The notes under the pieces: generated by a model | Database searches by the model: none | What the model was told of the DNA's origin: nothing | Seen by the model: the letters and a program-made list of their open reading frames with translations, nothing else | Position numbers and translations under genes: made by a program | Assembly: GCF_000519045.1 (NCBI RefSeq) | Contig: NZ_KI912532.1 | Coordinates: 868,001 to 932,000, forward strand | Source: Dechloromonas agitata is5 | GTDB lineage: Bacteria; Pseudomonadota; Gammaproteobacteria; Burkholderiales; Rhodocyclaceae | Length of the DNA stretch: 64,000 bases | Reading direction: 5' to 3' | Shown here: piece after piece, positions 56,527 through 64,000 of the stretch | How the letters are laid out: the number at the start of each line of letters is the position of its first letter | How positions within the stretch are numbered: position 1 is the stretch's first letter

Positions 56527-57341
56527 GGTTGCAGGGCGATGCTCAGTTGCATCGGCGGCAGATAGTCGACGACCAGCGAGCCGCCCTCGCCCAGCGCCAG
56601 CCGGTGCAGCAGCGGCAAGGCACGGAGGGCCGGGATGGCAATGCGCAGGGTTTCCAGCGCCGCGTCGGCCAGCGGTTCGGCAACGGCGGCGGTCGGACGG
56701 ACGGTGATCTGCGCCAGCGAGCGCGGCGTGCGATCCGGCGCCAGAACCAGCCCAATGCCGGCGCAATCCGGCACGGGGCGCGTCGCGAACAGGGGTTCGG
56801 GATATTCGCTGTCGTAGGCGATGAGCAGTGTCGTCTGCCGGTCGACGACGACCTGGCCGAGCGCGTCGAGCAGGCCGGCGCCGAAGCTGGCGTCGTAGGC
56901 GCAGATGACCTGGCAGGGCGCCATGGCGCCGGTGGCGATACCCCAGTAGCCGGCGGCGGCGTTGTGCACCGAATTGTGGAAGCGGGTCGGCGAAATCTGG
57001 CGGTCATCGCTGGCCAGTTGTTCGCACAGGGCGTGGCAGTTGTGGCCGTCGGCACCGGAGGCGGAAAAGACGGTAGCCAGTTGGGCGACATCGGCGCCAG
57101 CTTGGGCGACATCGGCGCCAGCTTGGGCGGCGGCTTCCAGCCCGACGGCGAGGGCGAGCTTGACGACCCGGCTGGCGCGGCGTCGTTCGGCCGGCGGCAG
57201 GATGGCCGGGGCGGGCAGGACGGTCGGCACATGGGCGTACACCTGCTCACCGCGCAGCACGGCGCGGGCGGTCGGCCAGTCGGGCAGGCCGGGGGCGAGA
57301 CAGCCGACGCCTTCGAGCCAGGCGGTCAGGGGCGGGTTCAT
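56520..57341 (-). CDS. Ketosynthase-like chain-length factor (ApeC-type)
   Basis: This 273-residue protein is a short beta-ketoacyl synthase-like protein. Where active ketosynthases have the catalytic cysteine in T-A-C-S-S, it reads CAYDASFGAGL, so the nucleophile appears missing, as in chain-length factors that pair with a KS. SPTRFHNSVHNAAAGYWGIA is a family block. The in-frame repeat AQAGADV occurs twice. It overlaps the KS gene by 4 bases and the dehydratase gene by 7. Confidence 0.8.
   Translation of the reverse strand: MNPPLTAWLEGVGCLAPGLPDWPTARAVLRGEQVYAHVPTVLPAPAILPPAERRRASRVVKLALAVGLEAAAQAGADVAQAGADVAQLATVFSASGADGHNCHALCEQLASDDRQISPTRFHNSVHNAAAGYWGIATGAMAPCQVICAYDASFGAGLLDALGQVVVDRQTTLLIAYDSEYPEPLFATRPVPDCAGIGLVLAPDRTPRSLAQITVRPTAAVAEPLADAALETLRIAIPALRALPLLHRLALGEGGSLVVDYLPPMQLSIALQPC
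57081..57122. repeat. Two tandem 21-bp units inside the chain-length-factor gene
   Basis: The 21-bp unit at 57081-57101 is repeated without change at 57102-57122. It adds seven residues (AQAGADV) in frame. The exact identity suggests a recent duplication. Confidence 0.9.
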
Positions 57342-58540
57342 GGTGCGACTCCGAAGATCAGGCTGCAGTTGCTGCCGCCGAAGCCGAAGGAATTGCTCAG
57401 CACATGACGGGGATGGGCGGGCCGGCCCTGCAGCAGGTAGTCGATGGGCAGGGCCGGATCGCGGCGGTGCGTTCCCGGGCTGCCGGGCAGGAAGCCGTCG
57501 GTCAGCGCCAGGGCGCAGATCACCGCTTCGACGGCCCCGGCGGCGCCCAGTGTGTGGCCGGTGGCGCCCTTGGTCGAACTGCACGGCACGCGGTCGCCGA
57601 ACAGCGCGGCGACGGCCTTGCCCTCGGCTGCGTCATTGGCTGGCGTGGCAGTGCCGTGCAGGTTGATGTAGTCGATGTCGGCGGTGCCCAGGCCGGCCGA
57701 GCGCAGTGCGGCCTGCATGGCCAGCCTGGCACCCAGCCCTTCCGGGTGCGGCGAGGACATGTGGTAGGCGTCGCTCGATTCGCCGGTGCCGAGCAGCAGG
57801 ACCGAGCCGGCTGCCGGCGTATTGGCAACCCCGTCGGCGCGTTCGAGCAGCGCGAAGGCGGCGCCTTCGCCGATCGAGATGCCGTCACGTTCGGCGTCGT
57901 AGGGGCGGCAGGGTTGCGGCGAGGTCAGCTGGAGCGAGGCGAAGCCGTACAGCGTGGTCAGGCACAGGGTATCGACGCCGCCGACGATGGCCGCGTCAAT
58001 GCTGCCGAGTGCCAGCTGGCGGGCAGCGGCGGCGAAGACCTTGGCGCTCGACGAGCAGGCAGTCGAAATGGCCATCGCCATGCCGGTGAGGCCGAAGTAG
58101 TCGCGGGTGAATTCGGCCAGCGAGAAGGAGTTGTGCGTCGTCCGGTAATGGAAGTCGGCGGGTAGCGCGCCGGTTTGTGGATCACGGCGGCGGTAGGCCA
58201 GTTCGGTCTGCAGGATGCCGGCCGTGCTGGTGCCGAGGAAGATGCCCACCCGGTCCCGGCCGTGCCGGGCAATGGCCTGACGCACCCGCTCGGCGAAACC
58301 GTCGGTTTCGAGCGCCATCTGCGTCAGGCGGTTGTTGCGGCAGTCGTAGGCGGCGAGCGGGGCCGGCAGGCGCTCGTTGTCGACGCCCGGTACCTCGCCG
58401 ATCCAGGTGGCGAGCTCGACCGTCTCGAAGGCGCACGGCGCCAGCCCGCTACGGCCCTCGCGCAAGGCTGAGCGGGTGGCGGCAAGGCCGCGCCCGAGGC
58501 AGGTCGTCGCGGTGGTGGCGGAAAGAAGCAGCGGGGTCAC
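57338..58540 (-). CDS. Beta-ketoacyl-ACP synthase (ApeO/ApeR-type)
   Basis: This is a 400-residue FabF-like ketosynthase with the full catalytic triad C162 (STACSSS), H295 (NLHGTATPAND) and H329 (GATGHTLGAAG). It would add malonyl units to the aryl starter, paired with the KS-like protein encoded next to it. The start is GTG at 58540. ApeO and ApeR types cannot be told apart with confidence by eye; pairing with a chain-length factor favours ApeO. Confidence 0.9.
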   Translation of the reverse strand: MTPLLLSATTATTCLGRGLAATRSALREGRSGLAPCAFETVELATWIGEVPGVDNERLPAPLAAYDCRNNRLTQMALETDGFAERVRQAIARHGRDRVGIFLGTSTAGILQTELAYRRRDPQTGALPADFHYRTTHNSFSLAEFTRDYFGLTGMAMAISTACSSSAKVFAAAARQLALGSIDAAIVGGVDTLCLTTLYGFASLQLTSPQPCRPYDAERDGISIGEGAAFALLERADGVANTPAAGSVLLLGTGESSDAYHMSSPHPEGLGARLAMQAALRSAGLGTADIDYINLHGTATPANDAAEGKAVAALFGDRVPCSSTKGATGHTLGAAGAVEAVICALALTDGFLPGSPGTHRRDPALPIDYLLQGRPAHPRHVLSNSFGFGGSNCSLIFGVAP

Positions 58541-58641
58541 GGTTCCGGTCCGTTTCGGTAAAAGGCGATTTTAACAGAGCCCCCCGGCCCGGCTCCCTGC
58601 CCCGGATGGCGCCCAGCGAGCCGCTGGCGAAGGGGGGCCGT

Positions 58642-59817
58642 TTAGCGGAAGTTGCCCCGCCCGAGGCAGGTCTTGTAGCGCCCCTCGACCCGGCGGGCGA
58701 ACCATTCGGTGGTCAGCTTGCGGCTGATCTTCGGGCTCTTCAGGTCGATCTGCGGCATGGCCTGGCGGGGTAGCGGCTTGCCCGCCTTGTCGGCCAGCGC
58801 GAAAACCCGGGTGAATAGCGGGCTGCGGCTGAAGGCCGCCGTCTTTTCGAGCAGCAGGTCGCGGCGGATTTGCGGCCGGCTCATCTCCAGCTGGTAGGCG
58901 ATACCCAGCGCTGCATCCTCGACGCTGCTCGCGACATTGGCCGGCAGGCCGTTCTCATAGCGCAGCAGGTCACCGTCCGGTGCCAGCGGCTTGCCGCTGA
59001 CCTTGCCCAGGGCGATCTGGAAAGCGGCGTTGCGGCTGCTGTAGCGGCCGGCGTTGAAATCGGCGAAGCGATAGACGACCTGGTCGTAAGGCACTTCGTA
59101 GTCGAGCAGGATGGCGCTGCCGAAATAGATGCCGCCGCGCCGGGTGAACACCTCGTTGCGCAGTTTTTTGGCGATCGGATACGGGTAGCTGCGTTCCTTG
59201 ACGTGCTGGCTGGCGAATTCGATGCTGACCTGCATCGGGCCGCCGGTGCGTACCGGGTTGTAGTCGGCGAAAAGCTGCCGGCCGAAAGGCAGTTCGCCGA
59301 TCATGTCCTCGAACAGGTCATTGAGCTGGGTTTCGGTCTTCAGTGCGTCGATCCGCTCGTTGTAGGTCTTGCCAGTCGGCGAGGTCTTGCTCAGCGCGGC
59401 GGTGACGAGCAGCGACGGCACGGCGAAGCGCCCGGCGCGCGCCTCCAGTTCCTTGCGCACGATGGCGGGCAGGCCGGGTACCACCGGCTCGGCCTGGAAG
59501 CTCGATTCCTGCTCGATGATGGCCATGGCCGCGCAATAGGTCTGCGTCGCGTGCGGCACGTCCAGCGCCTTGAAGGCGGTGTACAGGTCTTCTGCCCAGC
59601 CGGCCTTGTCCTTCACCGCCGCCGGCAGCAGGCGAACGATGCGCTTGCGGACTTCCGCCTCACTCAGTGCGGTCGGCCAGGCCCTCGCCGTCTTGCCGTC
59701 TGCCCGCCGCGCCATGTCGGGCGGCAGGGGCGGCCCTTCACCCTCGCCCTCCTCGAAGGTCGAACAACCGGCGAGCAGGAGGGCCGTCAGCAGGGCCGGG
59801 AGGAGCAGGCGGCGCAT
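58642..59817 (-). CDS. DUF1615 lipoprotein
   Basis: This 391-residue lipoprotein has the lipobox LLLAGC (cysteine near residue 18). It is like DUF1615 proteins; the segment AAMAIIEQESSFQAEP resembles the catalytic glutamate region (E-S-x-F) of lytic transglycosylases, so a cell-wall role is possible. It lies in the leftward pigment run, with 101 bp to the ketosynthase gene downstream. Confidence 0.8.
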   Translation of the reverse strand: MRRLLLPALLTALLLAGCSTFEEGEGEGPPLPPDMARRADGKTARAWPTALSEAEVRKRIVRLLPAAVKDKAGWAEDLYTAFKALDVPHATQTYCAAMAIIEQESSFQAEPVVPGLPAIVRKELEARAGRFAVPSLLVTAALSKTSPTGKTYNERIDALKTETQLNDLFEDMIGELPFGRQLFADYNPVRTGGPMQVSIEFASQHVKERSYPYPIAKKLRNEVFTRRGGIYFGSAILLDYEVPYDQVVYRFADFNAGRYSSRNAAFQIALGKVSGKPLAPDGDLLRYENGLPANVASSVEDAALGIAYQLEMSRPQIRRDLLLEKTAAFSRSPLFTRVFALADKAGKPLPRQAMPQIDLKSPKISRKLTTEWFARRVEGRYKTCLGRGNFR

Positions 59818-59821
59818 TGGA

Positions 59822-60544
59822 TCAGCCCGGAACGCGGCAAACCAGCATGACGTTGGCGAAGGGCTTGCCTTCGTTCATCGGGTCGGTTTCCACCGTGAAG
59901 CCATGGCTTTCGAGAAGTGCCACCCAGTCGGCGAGCGTCCGGCAGTAAAGACGCGGCAGGCGGTGGCCGCGGACGAAGGTGACGGCATGGTCGACCCAGT
60001 TGCACAGGTGGTAGGGCAGCCCGGCCGAGGCGTCGCCGACGCGGGTGAGGAACAGGCCGCCCGGCGGCAGGGCGGCGCGGATGCGGCGGATGACGTCCGT
60101 CTGGCGGGCGTGGTCGAAGTAATGCAGGGCGTCGAGGATGGTGATCACGTCGGCGTGGCCGAAATCGGCCGTCGTCATGTCGCCCTGCTCGATGCGGACG
60201 ATCGGGTGGTGCGCTCCGAAGGCCAGGGCGGCGCGGTCCACGTCCTTCTGCATCAGCTCGATGCCATGCAGCAGCAGCGGCTTCGGGGCGGCCGGCCAGT
60301 CCTTCGGCCAGTGGCCGGCTTCGTACAGCTGGCGGGCGGCGAGCAGCCAGGCGAACAGGCTGCCCTGGCCGCAGCCGAGGTCGAGGTAGCGGCCCGGCGC
60401 GGTGAACAGGCCGCGCTTGAGGATTTCACGGAAGATGCTGTCGGAGGACAGCTTGCCGCGCGCGTAGTGGTAGGCGAAATGGCCGCCGGGGCGGAAGGGG
60501 CGGCTGGCTTCGTCGAGCAGTTGGTTGAGGAAACGCTTGGTCAT
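59822..60544 (-). CDS. Class I SAM-dependent methyltransferase
   Basis: This 240-residue protein has the SAM-binding motif I YLDLGCGQGSL near residue 53 and motif IV-like ADVITILDALHYFD. Aryl polyene loci commonly have a methyltransferase that may modify the aryl head. It overlaps the deacetylase gene by 4 bases and is 4 bases from the DUF1615 gene. Confidence 0.88.
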   Translation of the reverse strand: MTKRFLNQLLDEASRPFRPGGHFAYHYARGKLSSDSIFREILKRGLFTAPGRYLDLGCGQGSLFAWLLAARQLYEAGHWPKDWPAAPKPLLLHGIELMQKDVDRAALAFGAHHPIVRIEQGDMTTADFGHADVITILDALHYFDHARQTDVIRRIRAALPPGGLFLTRVGDASAGLPYHLCNWVDHAVTFVRGHRLPRLYCRTLADWVALLESHGFTVETDPMNEGKPFANVMLVCRVPG

Positions 60545-61341
60545 GAAATGGCTTGGTTCAGCGTGACGGGGTTGAGTTCCTTTTCGCGCAGCACGGCGAG
60601 CAGGCGGGGTAGCACGGCGAGGATGACCGGCTGGCCGTCCGCCGTGCGGGCGGCGTGGCCGTCGTGCAGGAGCAGGATGTCGCCGGGGGCGAGATCACGG
60701 GTCAGGCGGGCCAGGACGGTGTCCGGGTCGCCGCAGCGCGTATCGTAGGGGCGGCGCGTCCAGGCGGCGAGCCGGATGCCGAGCCGGTGCAGCACCGGGT
60801 CGAGGAAGGGGTTGCGCAAACCGGCGGTGGCGCGGAAATAGCGCGGCGGTTGGCCGGTGATGCCGGCCAAGGTGGCCTGGCCGGCGGCGATGTCGGCCCG
60901 CATGCGGCGCGGCCCGAAAAAAGCGAAGGCCTTGGAATGGCTGTCGCCATGGTTCTCGACCTGATGGCCGCGGGCGACGATGTCCCGGCACAGGGCCGGA
61001 TTTTCGCGGGCGCGCCAGCCGATGCAGAAGAACGTGGCGCGGGCACCGGCTGCGTCGAGGATGTCGAGCACCTGCGGCGTGACGTCCGGGTCTGGTCCGT
61101 CGTCGATGGTGATCGCCACCTCGCGCAGCGCGACGGAAGCCGGCGGCAGGCGGGTCAGGTTGGGGCCGAGCAGGGTTGAGCGCGGCAGCAGGCCGGCGAC
61201 GGTGATCACCGCATGGTTGATGACCAGCGCGCCGAGTGCCCAGGGCCAGATGGCCGGCGCGAGCAGGCAGCCGACTGCGGCGCCGGCGTGGATGGCGAAG
61301 GTGGCGCGGAGGGCGGGCGAGGGTTTCCAGCGGTTCGGCAT
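60541..61341 (-). CDS. Polysaccharide deacetylase (NodB domain)
   Basis: This 266-residue protein has two N-terminal membrane helices (about 12-50) and a NodB domain with T-x-D80-D81-G and NH131GDSH135, the metal-binding set, and DILLLHDGHA near the end. It would remove acetyl or another group from a sugar. The ATG at 61341 sits 2 bases after the hydrolase stop. The longer frame to 62082 crosses other genes and is not used. Confidence 0.88.
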   Translation of the reverse strand: MPNRWKPSPALRATFAIHAGAAVGCLLAPAIWPWALGALVINHAVITVAGLLPRSTLLGPNLTRLPPASVALREVAITIDDGPDPDVTPQVLDILDAAGARATFFCIGWRARENPALCRDIVARGHQVENHGDSHSKAFAFFGPRRMRADIAAGQATLAGITGQPPRYFRATAGLRNPFLDPVLHRLGIRLAAWTRRPYDTRCGDPDTVLARLTRDLAPGDILLLHDGHAARTADGQPVILAVLPRLLAVLREKELNPVTLNQAIS

Positions 61342-61343
61342 GC

Positions 61344-61985
61344 TCAGGCAGTCAGGAGGCTGCGGTCGAGAAAATGTTCCCACAATCGGCCCCAGGCCGG
61401 CCAATCGTGGCCGCCGGCCACCACCTGCCGGGCAGCCGGCGGAAAGCGGTCGGCGATGGCCTGCATGCCGGGCGCGAAGCGGTCCTCGCGGCCATGGCCG
61501 ACGAAAACCGGCAGGTCGGCCGGTGGCGCCTTGAGCCAGCGGTAGGCGCGGAATTCCGGGTCGGCCAGTTCCGCGGCTGTCGGCGTCCAGGCGTCCAGTC
61601 CGCCGGCCCGGGCGATGGCATTGGTGGTCAGCCGGCTGCCCGGATACGGTGCGATCAGGCACAGGCCGTCGGCCAGGCCGGGGTGGTCGGCATTCAGGCA
61701 AAGGGCGAGCAGGCCGCCGAGCGAAATGCCGCCCAGCCAGAGCCGGGCGTATCGGGCGCGGGCCGGGCGGAGAATCTGGTCGACGACGGCCGGGATCGCT
61801 TCGCCGCTGGTCACCGCATCGACGCCGAGGTCGATGGCCTGCAGGTCGACCGCAAGGCGGCGGGCGGCGACGGTCGGGAAGCAATGCTCGGCATAGTGCT
61901 CGGGCGTCATGTAGGCGCCCGGTAGCAGGACGAGCAGCGTATCGCCGCCGGAGGTCTGATGCAGGCTGCGCAGGGGCTGGCTCAT
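61344..61985 (-). CDS. Alpha/beta hydrolase
   Basis: This 213-residue protein has the nucleophile elbow G-I-S-L-G (LGGISLGGLLAL) near residue 87 and a late GGHDW histidine. It may release or edit acyl chains in the pathway, but the substrate is not known. It overlaps the MMPL gene stop by 4 bases. Confidence 0.8.
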   Translation of the reverse strand: MSQPLRSLHQTSGGDTLLVLLPGAYMTPEHYAEHCFPTVAARRLAVDLQAIDLGVDAVTSGEAIPAVVDQILRPARARYARLWLGGISLGGLLALCLNADHPGLADGLCLIAPYPGSRLTTNAIARAGGLDAWTPTAAELADPEFRAYRWLKAPPADLPVFVGHGREDRFAPGMQAIADRFPPAARQVVAGGHDWPAWGRLWEHFLDRSLLTA

Positions 61986-64000
61986 GCCTGCTCCGGCCGG
62001 CTGACGAAACAGGCGGCGAGCAGCAGCGCCAGGATGGCGCCGGGGCCAACCGTGGCGCCGACTGCATGCAGCACCGGCACATCGGACAGGGCCAGCGTGC
62101 CGAAGCCGATGGCCGTGGTCAGGTTGGCGACGACCATCGAGACCAGCGTCGCGTCGTCCAGCTCACCGGTCTGCCCGGCATGGTCGAAGAACAGCGCGTA
62201 GTTGGAGCCGACGGCGACGATGAGCAGCATGCCGATCAGGTGCAGCAGGTGGAGTTGCTCGCCGGCCAGGTGCAGGCTGGCGATGACCAGGGCGACCGAA
62301 GCGAGCAGCGGCAGGAGCAGGCGGCCGAGGCGGCGGGCCGAGCGCAGCGTGGTGGCGAGCAGGCCGACGATGGCGACGAAGCCGGCCAGCGAGAGCAGCG
62401 TCGCTTCGTCCAGGTAGTCGTTGTACAGCGTGTCGAACTCGTGCTTCATGTCCACGAACAGTGCGCCGGAACCGGCCAGCGCGGCGCGCACCGGCTCGAT
62501 GGCGATATCGACGCCCTGCTCGCCGCCCGGCGGGCGCAAGGGCAGCAGTACGCTCCAGCCGGTCGACCGCTGCAACAGCAGGGAATCGACGGCCAGCGCC
62601 AGGCCGGTGCCGTCCAGCGTGGCGCGGTCGATATGGCCGTGCAGCCGGGTCTGCTCGAGGTCGGCGAGGAAGCCCCCCAGCTTGTGGGCGGCCAGCGGCG
62701 AATCGGCCAGCGCGGCCTTCAGGCGCGGCTGCAGCTCGGTCGTGGGCGGCAGGCTGGCGCGGCGTTCGGCCTGCCGGGCAGCGGAGGGCAGGAAGCGGGC
62801 CGGACTGTCGTAGCCGCCGATGAGGCCGGTAGCGATCAGGCCATCCAGCTGCTCGCCGGCCCGCTCGGCGGCCTGCAGGGCCGATTCGCGGTCGGCGGCG
62901 GTGATCACCACCATGTAGCGGGCATCCGGGGCGGAAATGTCGGCGCGCAAGGCCTGGTCGATGGCGCCATCCTCGGCGCTGACCGTGCTCAGGGCCGACA
63001 AGTTGGGGTGCCACAGGTGGTCGCGGTTGACGGCAAGCAGTATGGCAGCAGCCACGGTGAGCGCGAGTACCGGCCAGCGCAGGACCTGGAGCAGTGCAAT
63101 GCCGCGCTTGAGGACGGGACCGAAATGGCTCAGGTCGCGCAGCCGGATGTCGCTGCCGGCCAGCGGTGGCAGGATGTAGCGGGTGACCAGCGCGGCGGTC
63201 AGTACCCCGCTCAAGGCGTAGAGGCCGAGCTGGGCGAGTCCGGGAAAACCGGAAAAAAGCAGCGCGGCGAAACCGCCGACCGAGGTCAGTACGCCGAGGC
63301 GGATGGTCGGCCAGAAGCGCGCCCGCCACGGGTCGACGCCGAGCCGGCCAGACTGCACGAAATAGTAGATGGAGTAATCGACCGCCTCGCCGATCAGGGC
63401 CGAGCCGAAGCCGACCGTGATGCCGAATACCGTGCCGTAAGCCAGGCTGACGGCGACGATGCCGGCCAGCGCACCGCTCACCACCGGCAGCAGGCCGAGG
63501 GTCATCAGGCGCGGCGAGCGATAGACGAAGAACAGCACGGCGACGATGGCCAGCGTGCTGATCAGGGTCAGGCGGCTGACTTCGTGCTGGATGGTCGTCC
63601 GCGACTTGACGGCGAACAGGCCGGGACCGGAGAGCTGCAGGCGGAGTTCGCCGGCCGGGGCAAGGGCGGCGAAGGTGCTGCGGATCAGGCCAATGGCCCT
63701 CTCCTGGCCGTCGGTGTCGGAGCCGAGCGCCGCGGTCTGGATGAGCAGCATGGCCCGCTCGCCATCGCGCGAAGCCCACACGCCGTCCCGCACATTGGGC
63801 TGGGCGCCGGCGTTGAGGCCGGCGATCATCTCGACCAGTTCGCCGGTCGGGTCGCGCGGCAGCAGCGGCTTGAGCATCAGGCCGGCCGGCGAGGCGAGCA
63901 GGTCGATGCTGTTGGCGACGGCCGCGCGCAGGCCCTCCTCGGTGAAGCGCGCCGGGGTGACGGCCGGGCTGAGCAGGTAGCGGTGGGCAAACAGGAAATC
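61982..64000 (-). CDS. MMPL-family exporter (RND-like), 5' end outside the window
   Basis: At least 672 residues are visible; the frame is open to the window edge, so the N-terminus is missing. Membrane helices cluster near the start of the visible part (LISTLAIVAVLFFVYRS, GIVAVSLAYGTVFGITVGFGSALIGEAVDYSIYY) and at the end (LLLPLLASVALVIASLHLAGEQLHLLHLIGMLLIVAVGSNYALFFDH). Such exporters occur in aryl polyene loci and would move the lipid-linked pigment toward the outer membrane. Confidence 0.9.
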   Translation of the reverse strand, partial: DFLFAHRYLLSPAVTPARFTEEGLRAAVANSIDLLASPAGLMLKPLLPRDPTGELVEMIAGLNAGAQPNVRDGVWASRDGERAMLLIQTAALGSDTDGQERAIGLIRSTFAALAPAGELRLQLSGPGLFAVKSRTTIQHEVSRLTLISTLAIVAVLFFVYRSPRLMTLGLLPVVSGALAGIVAVSLAYGTVFGITVGFGSALIGEAVDYSIYYFVQSGRLGVDPWRARFWPTIRLGVLTSVGGFAALLFSGFPGLAQLGLYALSGVLTAALVTRYILPPLAGSDIRLRDLSHFGPVLKRGIALLQVLRWPVLALTVAAAILLAVNRDHLWHPNLSALSTVSAEDGAIDQALRADISAPDARYMVVITAADRESALQAAERAGEQLDGLIATGLIGGYDSPARFLPSAARQAERRASLPPTTELQPRLKAALADSPLAAHKLGGFLADLEQTRLHGHIDRATLDGTGLALAVDSLLLQRSTGWSVLLPLRPPGGEQGVDIAIEPVRAALAGSGALFVDMKHEFDTLYNDYLDEATLLSLAGFVAIVGLLATTLRSARRLGRLLLPLLASVALVIASLHLAGEQLHLLHLIGMLLIVAVGSNYALFFDHAGQTGELDDATLVSMVVANLTTAIGFGTLALSDVPVLHAVGATVGPGAILALLLAACFVSRPEQA

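Noticed and set aside
60541..62082. 513-residue version of the polysaccharide deacetylase
   Set aside because: The first 247 residues are out-of-frame reading of the hydrolase and MMPL genes; ATG at 61341 gives the normal protein.

Overview
The window is 64 kb of GC-rich chromosome from a betaproteobacterium, most likely Rhodocyclales (Dechloromonas/Azonexus-like). That placement is an inference from recalled protein similarity: a ferrooxidans-type GshA beside GshB, the form of GyrB, DnaN, DnaA and YidC, and an aryl-polyene pigment locus. It contains the replication-origin region: dnaA, dnaN and gyrB run leftward and rpmH, rnpA, yidD, yidC and mnmE run rightward, with DnaA boxes in three spacers and the best oriC candidate after mnmE.

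Region 1 (1-15.7 kb) is ordinary chromosome: a YbiT-type ABC-F ATPase, glutathione synthesis (gshA, gshB), an ApbE lipoprotein, a 1434-residue hybrid histidine kinase followed by a REC-HD-GYP response regulator, a Sir2-like deacetylase, D-aminoacyl-tRNA deacylase, a GNAT-like protein, a beta-helix repeat protein with a universal stress protein, and a HIT-family hydrolase.

Region 2 (15,673-35,586) is the main discovery: a 19.9 kb Tn7-like transposon whose exact ends can be read from the sequence. It starts TGTAGGTTCC and ends GGATCCTACA (9 of 10 bases match as inverted repeats), and the 5-bp duplication AAACC flanks it on both sides. It encodes TnsA, TnsB, TnsC and a TnsD-type TniQ, an Xre regulator, a transposase-derived protein whose catalytic triad appears to be lost, and as cargo a full phosphonate C-P lyase locus (phnF-D-C-E and phnG-H-I-J-K-L-M-N-P plus a DMT permease). 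It lies 5 bp after the gyrB stop codon. Removing the element and one duplication copy restores a TGATG overlap in which the HIT gene starts at the gyrB stop codon. gyrB and the HIT gene were therefore adjacent and overlapping, and the insertion removed the HIT ATG. The 3' end of gyrB is probably the attachment site.

Region 3 (35.6-45.1 kb) is the replication and origin core. gyrB now reads into a terminator carried by the transposon end.

Region 4 (45.1-64 kb) is a DUF2726 protein and a B12-type radical SAM enzyme, then a convergent aryl-polyene (xanthomonadin-like) pigment locus. The rightward half has a flavin halogenase-like enzyme, a chorismatase-like enzyme (hydroxybenzoate starter), an MipA/OmpV protein, an acyltransferase, a family 2 glycosyltransferase, a CPA2 antiporter and a thioredoxin. 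The leftward half has a KS, a KS-like chain-length factor, a dehydratase, a ketoreductase, a DUF1615 lipoprotein, a methyltransferase, a polysaccharide deacetylase, an alpha/beta hydrolase and an MMPL exporter cut by the window edge. The acyl carrier proteins and aryl-activating ligase would lie beyond the window. No CRISPR array, tRNA or rRNA was seen.
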